Source: Macrotrachela quadricornifera
Lineage: Eukaryota > Rotifera > Eurotatoria > Philodinida > Philodinidae
DNA: 64,000 nucleotides
Reading direction: 5' to 3'
NCBI GenBank assembly: GCA_022393335.1
Contig: JAJEKB010021087.1
Location: forward strand, 373,435 to 437,434
Both the position numbers and the translations under genes were made by a program. The notes under the pieces are model-generated. The model ran no database searches. It saw only the letters and a program-made list of their open reading frames with translations, and had not been told where the DNA came from. This document shows, piece by piece, positions 56,758-64,000 of this stretch. How positions within the stretch are numbered: the stretch's first letter is position 1; the number at the start of each line of letters is the position of its first letter.

Positions 56758-57101
56758 TAGCTAATAATGGAGATAATACAATTAGTGTTCTTCTTGGTTA
56801 TGGTAATGGATCTTTTGTAAGACAAACAAAATACTCAACTAGTTCTTTTCCATTAACAGTAGTTGTTGGTGATTTTAATGGAGATAATCGAAAAGATATT
56901 GCTGTCTCAAACTCTAATAGTAATAACATAAATGTATTTCTTGGTAATGGTGATGGAAATTTTACATCATATATAACCTTATTAACTGGTATTAATCCAT
57001 ATGGACTTGCTATTGGGGATTTTAATATGGATAGTCGGGAAGATCTTGTTGTCACAAATCAAGGAAGTTCAACTATTGGTATTCTTCTAAATATTTGTTA
57101 A
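56758..57101 (+). pseudogene. FG-GAP repeat protein, 3' fragment
   Basis: Coding begins directly at the Helitron's 3' boundary (VANNGDNTISVLLGYGNGSF), then VVGDFNGDNRKDIAVSN, NINVFLGNGDGNF and AIGDFNMDSREDLVVTN, ending GILLNIC and TAA. Three FG-GAP/VCBS blades are recognisable and the frame is clean. The 5' part is not present on the other side of the Helitron (which is mariner-flanking DNA), so the gene is truncated. It is likely a dead 3' exon; no ATG suits it. Confidence 0.8.
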
Positions 57102-59440
57102 TAATTTAATATCTTTTGATTTTGGTTTCTTTTAAACTTTTCTATATTTTAATATTTAATTTCGAATAAATTTGAAAATTTTTCTAAAAATCACACATAT
57201 TTTCTCAGATATAAAATATAACTATAATAATATTTACTATTATCAAATATTTTGTTATATCAATATTTATATTATAAATAAAATACTATAACAAATTGTA
57301 TTATTCAAATATATATTTTATTTGCAAATGTTTATGAAACATTGATTTAATTACTGCCAAATACTTTTATCTCAGATATGTTTTAACATAATTATGACAA
57401 TAGTATGTGAAGAACCTTTTTCGTTTGAATAATTTCATATTCAAAATCAACATTACAGTTCCATCTTTGCTTGTAAACAATCAAATTACTTACTGAAATA
57501 TTTTTTTTCGTTCTTTTATTTTTTGCGCAAAGGTAAATGTATTGACATATGATGTATTTGAGTAATTGATTTTTTTATTTACACAGAAGAAAAGAATGAT
57601 AAGACATCAACGAATGACGTATTTAATCGATTATCGCTAGTTGGTTTTTTTCAACTTGGAAAAAATAAAACAATGCAAAATTAATATTTTGATAACATAG
57701 TTTTGAATCATTAATATTATTCTAAGAACGTAAAGAAGAGCTTTGAGAATTAAAACAATACTAGTTTTTGTTTTCTGTAAACTATTAACTCAGCTGATGT
57801 TAACTAGTACTATTTTGTGCTAGAATCAATATCAAAGCACAAATGGTGAAATATTCGATAGAAGTGTGAATTAAATCGGATTAGACTCTAGTCAACATGT
57901 AAAAAATATAGTATGATCCATATTTTAAAATATTTTTCATAAAAAGTACAATTACTATATACAATTCAATGAAATCGTCAAGCTTAGTTGAAATATTATC
58001 TCTAGTTTCTTTAATATTTACGTATCATTGTTGTATCAATGATTTTGGTTCGAAGTATTGATTCACTGAGAGATATTATCTCTTTTTATCTTCCATATTA
58101 TAACTGGATGCTACACCCGACAGTGAATCACATGTCAGAGGATAATTGATGGAATTTTAAGTTCGATTAGATCCAGATTGAATTGAGTGTTCATAATATA
58201 TGATATTATCAATCTTTTAACTAGATTCAGACAAGGAACTACTTTTTTTTTTACACACAATGAAGTTTATAAATCAGTAGTTTGGTTCTGATAGTATACA
58301 TGTTTATATTAATCACACAGCTGTGAATACTTAGAATATTCCATATCAGTAATTCCGAGTGTAATAATAAAGTCAGTAAAATAAGAAAAATATTCATCTT
58401 TTCATAATGCACGGAAAATTTGAAAAAAATCGATAATATATATTGAAATACCGTCTCGTTTTTAGCTATGTAAATACCTAAATAGTAAAAATAAGTATAT
58501 TTTCTCTGTCTCAATTCACGGTGTGAAATAGAAGAGTAGAAACTAATGGGTAACAATGACATCATATATTTAGTATGAAACGGAAGCCAAAATTAATAAG
58601 TATTCGATGTTAACCTATGTACTGTGTAATGTAACTCAATCCATCAATAAATAACTAAGTTATTTATTGTCAGGCTTAATATCAAGTGATATCGTAGATT
58701 CTCATTTGCGAACATGAACATAAATATTAATTTTAAATTCTATAACTTAATTTCAAAGTTTAAAAATGAAATTTTAAATCTAAAGTTTATTCAAACTTAA
58801 ATTAATATTAAACATTTTAAATGATTTTAAAATAGAGCCCACTGTATATAAATCTTTTCAATTTTTGTCTTATTTACTGCAATTTGTAGAGTGTGCTCTA
58901 TGTAGATCTATTCAATTCTTTACCATGACTTTATGGTAATTTATAGAGTTCGCTAAATTACACAGAAAAAATATATGCTGTTTGCGCTTTTGATTAGTTT
59001 TTTGTTCGAAATCTAACTAACATACTTTATATCATTCACAATATAGAATCTAATAATATCGAATGGACAATAATTAACTAATCGAAGTGTTCTGATATTT
59101 ATTTACAATAGACGACGATATCCGAAACGTCGTTCATTTAGATCTTGTAAATGATTACAAACATCGTCATAAACTGAATAGAATTCGTAATATTATTGAA
59201 ACTATCACAATTAAGTATCAAATTAAATGCAAAGATCTAGGTTGTAAAGAATTTAAATCGCAGTGGTACGAATGTTTCCTAGTACTACCAATAAATATTA
59301 AATTACCAGCACAATTTCTAATAAAACATATCTAAAACTTTTTTGTCACGTTTAATAAAATCAATAAAATGCTTGTTTACTTTATTTGTTTTCAAGAGGC
59401 AGGATCCTTGCTCATGCAATAGCGATTTCATTTCCTTACT
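57102..59440. other. AT-rich intergenic stretch
   Basis: No supported gene. The minus strand at 58251-58565 contains MNIFLILLTLLLHSELLIWN, signal-peptide-like, but nothing downstream supports it. The 57.1-57.4 kb part is extremely AT-rich. Confidence 0.5.
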
Positions 59441-59640
59441 CCCTCGACTGTAGAGAGAGTCATATAAAAAAAAATAATTTGTATGTTTGTTTGTAAGTTT
59501 ATGTCAGGGTCAAAAAAATCTCATATAGAATGGGTTCAAAGGTCAAAAAAACATCATGATCCCTCGTCTGTAGAGAGGATTATATGAAAAAAATAGTTTG
59601 TTCGTTTGTGTCAAAAATAAAGGTCAAAAAAATACTCAGA
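59441..59640 (+). repeat. Two Helitron-5'-like units in tandem
   Basis: Both copies read CTCCCTCGACTGTAGAGAG or similar, then TCATATAAAAAAAATAATTT and a GTTTGTTYGT run followed by GGTCAAAAAAA. They resemble the 5' end at 50701 (GTGTCTGTTACCGGGTCAAA). They could be the start of a non-autonomous relative. Confidence 0.5.
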
Positions 59641-59689
59641 TTACAACTTCTCAAGACGCCGCCAAGCTTTCCGCTATATTTTGGGGATG

Positions 59690-60360
59690 GTTAATGGTCC
59701 TCAAGGGCTGCTATATAGGGGGACCTTTTAATCCTCAAGTGCTATTGTATGGGGGTACCCTTGGGTCCTGAACTGCTATATTATAGCGGTACCCATAGGT
59801 CCTCAAGTGCTATTCTATGAAAGGACCCATAGGTTCTCAACTGCTATACTCTACAGATACTCATGTAGAGAAACAGGCAAGTAGAGGAGGAAATAGAGGA
59901 ACCGTTCGTTGGACTGTCAATATTGCCACTATTTTAAGGGTGAAACATGGGGTTATTCGAGCCAATTAAAGATTGTCACAGATATGCTAAAATGCGCCTT
60001 AAATACTATGACGTTTTATCAATATAGTATTGGAGAAACAAGGGAGTGGGGAGGAAATTTATGGGTACCACCGGTATCTAATACTAGTGCTCCTCAGGGT
60101 ACTCTCGGCATACAGTATCCAAGGAAGCAAGGGTACGTCGGATATACAGTACTTGAGGGCGTAATGTTACCCCCATTATACAGTACTTTAGGATTAAAGG
60201 ATACCTCAAATACATAGTGATAAGGAACCTAAGGATAGCGTCAATATATAGTAGTTAAGGAGTCAAGAGTACCACAATATATTGTACGTTATGACCTCTG
60301 GGTACCTTCGATGTGTAATAGTAAAGGTCCCAAGAGTATGTCTGATCTATAGTAGTCGAT
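59690..60360. repeat. Inverted minisatellite arrays
   Basis: 59690-59870 holds four or so ~45-bp units like CCATAGGTCCTCAAGTGCTA then TTNTATGGGGGTAC. 60060-60360 holds units of the opposite orientation (ATATACAGTACTTGAGGGCG..., AGTAAAGGTCCCAAGAGTAT). The region between is unique. The whole forms a loose foldback; the frame at 59909-60217 is a by-product. Confidence 0.6.
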
Positions 60361-61099
60361 TTTTTATATTCTGCCAGTAAGATCAATGATAATATGATGA
60401 CCCAATTTTAAAATAGATTTCGTATTTACTTTACAAAACTAGATAGTAAATAATTTATTCACTTTATTTTGGTAAAGTAAAAGTAAAGTGCCACCTCTAA
60501 GAGGTACTCATAGATTCTCAAGTGCTATATTGTGATCGTGTCGGTGGATCTTGATGAACTATTTGGTAGAGATGCCCATTGCTTCTCTCATTGGATATTG
60601 TTTGGGTGTCCTTATATATTCAATCTTGTTTTATGGGAGCACTACTGGATAGTGAAACCCAATATCATAGATAAAGCTGTAAGCCGTAGGTTGCGATATT
60701 ATGAAAATTGGTGAGAATTTTATAGTGGAAATATATTTAGACATATTAAAGAGTGAATTGGCTCATCTCATATTCTGTGGTCGTGAAATACACATTTAAG
60801 TTGTAGAGAATCTGGTACGCTTAAGATACGTAGTTGATAACGTGCGTTCACGTTACTGGTTTATGAACAGTTTGATGAGCCTCTATCAGTGGCGAATTAA
60901 TTTTGCTCCCTAAGGTACACGTATTGGTTGGATTTAAGTCAGAAATACTGGCGTTTTTGGTTGTGAACACAGATAAACAGATTCGGTCATACGAAGAGTT
61001 TAATTGTTTTCTTTGTTCCGACAAGTTTTTTTTGTAATATTTTCTAAACAATGTCAATTAACTTCTGTTCAACTTGATATTACCAAATAATTTTATTGA
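60361..61099. other. Intergenic, one further repeat unit
   Basis: A single unit (GGTACTCATAGATTCTCAAG) recurs at 60507, so the array family once extended here. Nothing else is recognised. Confidence 0.4.
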
Positions 61100-61353
61100 A
61101 TTCATCAATGTTTAAAGACAAATTCTCACCTTCCATCAAACACAATTCCAGATGAATTTAAATCTTATTGTACAACTCTGCGCCATTTGCATATTCGTCT
61201 TGATTACACATGTTTTTTCTTGAAGATCTCATTGTATATGTACCCAATCTTAGACAATTATCATTTCATTTAGAATACTTGAGGCGTGATGATACATTAT
61301 ATGATCCAGATGTTCAAAGATTGATACTACCAAATCAAAATTGGTTTGATAAA
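61100..61353 (+). pseudogene. F-box/leucine-rich-like protein exon, frameshifted
   Basis: Coding IPDEFKSYCTTLRHLHIRLD YTC (61145 onward) continues one frame over after a T6 run as FLEDLIVYVPNLRQLSFHLE, then YLRRDDTLYDPDVQRLILPN and a donor-like AAA|GTAAGA at 61354. LRHLxI..LPNLRQLxxHLE is the leucine-rich spacing seen in the C-terminal half of bdelloid F-box-like proteins. The F-box itself is not seen. One frameshift makes it a pseudogene, or a sequencing error in the homopolymer. Confidence 0.5.
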
Positions 61354-62267
61354 GTAAGATCAATATAACATTATTTCACTTGTTTATTAAGTAAAAAACT
61401 CCTCTGTTAAATCTTCGCCTATATAAATATTAATGCACGACTATCTCTTACTTTTGACCTTAAAAACTTTGTCAGATAAGTTCACCGATGGTTTTCAAAA
61501 CAGAAGCCAAAAGGCAGAGATACGTGACGAGATAATTAGACTGTATTCAGTCCGAAGGTCAAGCAAGTCTTAGCAATGAGCGTTACGTGTATTTAACAGA
61601 ACTACGATGAACTTGAAACAATATTTTCAATAAAATATTTTTAGTTCATTTATAAGTTTTATTTTCATTATCGGTTTCGAATAAAATGTTTAGTTATTAT
61701 CGACTTGCAATACTGATGGTGGGAGTCGAAGTCTTTAGATAAAGCAATATTTGACAAGAGTTATCGGGAAAGAGTTGAGAAAGCTACTAAAGTTATTTAA
61801 TGCAAGTTTAAAAAGTTTTCAACATTAAAGGGTATTTGACGCTCTTTCAAATGTCCTATTTCAAAAATAATTTGGTCTCCACAGGAGAAAATAAAGAGCT
61901 GAAATGAACGGTATATCAAAGTTTTCCGAAAGTACCGATTATATTTCTTACAAAAATTGATATTAAAAGTTACTAGTTACTAAAATGTAACCCGTTTTAT
62001 CCTCTTTCTATCGATATGGATTCAGTCTTTTTTGAACTCTCCTGAAAAGAAATAACTCAATTCAAAAGATCGTTCGAAAAAAATTGTTTTGTGAATATAG
62101 TACAGATATTGTCTGAAATTCTGATACAATCAATTTTTCAACAGTTCACATCATCAAATAGTTATATGCAAAACAAAATCTCGCGAAAAATTTTGTCCAC
62201 TACAGTAAATGCTAAAAGGCATGTGAAATGATGTTTTTACGCGAATACGAAGACCATTTTTTGCGCA
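61354..62267. other. Intergenic, nothing recognised
   Basis: The next exon expected after the donor at 61354 was not recognised. The 3' flank of the ART-TPR gene begins near 62267. Confidence 0.4.
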
Positions 62268-63944
62268 TCAATTCTTATTCAGCTTTGACTTGACTCGCTG
62301 AATGCTCGAGTCACTCCGGACAACTTGTGAATGATGTAATGGAAGTGTCTTGTGAAAAATAGCAGATGCTTTCTCATAATATAAAAAAGCTTGGTTGAAG
62401 TCATCGACTGCTTCATAAATGATACCCATATTGCAGTAGATTGTAGCAATATTACGGTGTTCAGGAGGAAGAGATCGAAGAGAAATAAAAAGAGAACGGT
62501 TGAAGTGTTCCAAAGCAATGTCAAAGAGACCGAGTCATTTATAGACAGTGCCGATATTGTTGTGGGATTCGGCCAAACTATGGTGATCAGAAGGAAGAAA
62601 CTGCTCGTTAAGTGTAAGGGATGTATAAAGATAGTCCAAAGCTTCTTCGTATTTCTTTTCTTGTTTTTTGATAAGACCCATATTGGTATAACATGCAGCA
62701 ATTCGATGATTACGATCTTCGTCATCGGTACTTTCGAAAATACTTACAGCTTTATTGAGGAATTCGAGTGCTCTTTCTAATTGATCCATATGCCAATAGG
62801 CAATACCCATGTTATTGCAAATAAAACCAATGTCTAGATGCTGAGGAGAAAGCTTTTCTTCTAGTAAATCGAGCGCCTTCTGGTTCCATGTGAGACTCGT
62901 CTCGTAGTCCCCTCTTTCGGCGAATACAACTGCTAATCCTTGATAACTTTCTGCTAAACTGATACAATCGTTTTTAGATAGTTCTTGGATCATTTTCCGA
63001 AAAAACCGTTCAGCTTGATCGAATTTGCCTGCCTCAGATAGAGCACTACCCAATGTAAGGAAAGTGATAGTTGGCGCTTTCTTTTTTATCATGTGTTCAT
63101 AAAGTGTTCTTAAATCATTTTCTTCTTCCTTGCAGACAACCAATCTAATAGTCCATAGTCCCTCGATTTGTTCAATCTCGGTAAGACGAAAGATAGTCCC
63201 AGCCATGAAGAGTACTTCTTGCTCTTCTCCAAAAAAACTCTTCTGACTAACATCGGCAAATGGTTTGATGTTTTGAATACCAGGATCGACATCGATCTCG
63301 AAGATAACACGCTTGAAATGATCATCGACTGGATCCGAGTCACCCAAAATAAACAAAACATAATTTCGATCAATACTAGTTGATAAAAATGAATTCATCG
63401 AGATTGTTTTACCAACAGAATTAATAAGAACAGCAAGCTCATCATTTGCCAGTAATTGACCACGGTAAACACGAATCGGATGTTTGAACTGATTTTGTTT
63501 TAAATCTTTAAGTTGCCGATGAATATCGCGAATGAAGAAGCGAAAGAGAAAGAGAAGATCGATATTCTGAATACGAAGCGCTTTGTTGAGAAGATGATAG
63601 AGAAAGGATTCTCTTGTATACCACCAGATGGCTTGATCCGGACAGTATGTATGCTCGAATTCTTTGAGGATGTTACATTGCAGAGAAGTTCCTTGATATT
63701 CCTTTTTACATAGTTCGATTAACTCATCTTTGCCGTTCCGTGATGATTCGAATCGCATAAGAACGTCAATGAGAAGTTGATTATGTAGATAGGCTCCATT
63801 TATATCCAACGACGATTTCTCTTTTTCTCCATTCATACTATGCAACACGTTGATGGAAAGAGGTTCTTCAATTTTGTTCCGCTTAATCTGATCATTTTTA
63901 ATCAGAGCAATCAGCGTGTTCAGCTCGGTGAGCACAGCTTTTAT
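62268..63944 (-). pseudogene. ADP-ribosyltransferase-TPR fusion protein with one in-frame TGA
   Basis: The exon begins after an acceptor-like CCGTATAG at 63945; the first exon lies beyond or near the window end. Residues about 60-270 form an R-S-E clade mono-ADP-ribosyltransferase: VYRGQ (Arg158), FLSTSID (Ser-Thr-Ser, 185-187) and GEEQEVLF, whose E238-Q-E240 is the arginine-specific ExE motif. NAD+ is the known donor in this family. Residues about 285 to the end are at least five kinesin-light-chain-type TPRs (SYQGLAVVFAERGDYETSLT; CNNMGIAYWHMDQLERALEF; CYTNMGLIKKQEKKYEEALD). A TGA at 62537-62535 interrupts the last-but-one TPR; the frame continues (LGLFDIALEHFNRSLFISLR) to TAA 62268. The site likely was CGA or GAA. 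Truncation there would leave the catalytic domain whole, so activity is possible even if the stop is real. Such ART-TPR genes are abundant in bdelloids. Confidence 0.8.
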
Positions 63945-64000
63945 CTATACGGAAAAACATCTTATCTGCTTATTCTAAGTATGCTACTATTCGTTTACAA

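Noticed and set aside
58251..58565. Secreted small protein on the minus strand
   Set aside because: Only a hydrophobic start is seen; the rest is AT-rich with no motif, splice sites or repeat.
59909..60217. 102-codon plus frame
   Set aside because: It runs through the inverted minisatellite arrays; the repeats explain the openness.
62391..62780. 129-codon plus-strand frame and a 148-codon minus frame at 62279-62725
   Set aside because: Both are shadows of the TPR coding strand in other frames.

Overview
The window looks like nuclear DNA of an invertebrate animal, most likely a bdelloid rotifer (Adineta/Rotaria-like). The grounds are AT-rich DNA, very short GT..AG introns (about 52 and 122 bp in the gene at 10222-10822), and a gene content dominated by families greatly expanded in bdelloids: NHL-repeat proteins, FG-GAP/VCBS repeat proteins, an R-S-E ADP-ribosyltransferase fused to TPRs, a B-box/coiled-coil protein, an F-box-like fragment and an acyltransferase of condensation-domain type. 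The mix of decayed Tc1/mariner, piggyBac, hAT, Helitron and foldback elements also fits. The species is inferred from gene content, not proven.

Layout. 1-14.7 kb: sparse gene remnants (FG-GAP pseudogene, mariner fragment, decayed multipass membrane protein, single-pass membrane protein with an in-frame TGA) and one well-formed small three-exon gene with three Ca-loop-like motifs. 15-23 kb: a TIR element packed with a degenerate ~68-bp satellite, a mariner pseudogene, a tRNA-derived SINE with target-site duplication lying just upstream of an NHL gene, then four consecutive inverted-repeat elements. 24.3-26.2 kb: a two-exon HHxxxDG acyltransferase. 26.8-30.6 kb: a Tc1/IS630-type transposon split by a piggyBac at TTAA. 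33.4-34.3 kb: a second NHL gene, followed by a hAT-like element. 38.5-39.1 kb: B-box/coiled-coil gene. 39.6-43.3 kb: a mariner with a nested foldback and a 922-bp palindromic relative. 43.7-50.6 kb: one mariner transposase cut in two by neighbouring insertions with overlapping 8-bp duplications, each of which received further insertions. 50.7-56.8 kb: a Helitron with a long Rep-helicase frame (715-bp assembly gap near its 5' side) abutting a truncated FG-GAP gene. 57-62 kb: AT-rich DNA, inverted minisatellite arrays and an F-box-like fragment. 62.3-63.9 kb: ART-TPR gene with an in-frame TGA.

How the parts relate. There is no operon or pathway here; the window reads as a transposon-rich accessory region. 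Surviving host genes are single and scattered (EF-loop protein, two NHL proteins, acyltransferase, B-box protein). The most informative signal is the stratigraphy of nested insertions, readable from target-site duplications, and the repeated appearance of single in-frame TGA codons in otherwise coherent frames. I did not find a convincing wholly new defence or regulatory system; the best candidates for novelty are the three-loop acidic-motif protein, the acyltransferase, the satellite-bearing TIR element, the SINE and the 3.6-kb element with mirrored subterminal minisatellites.
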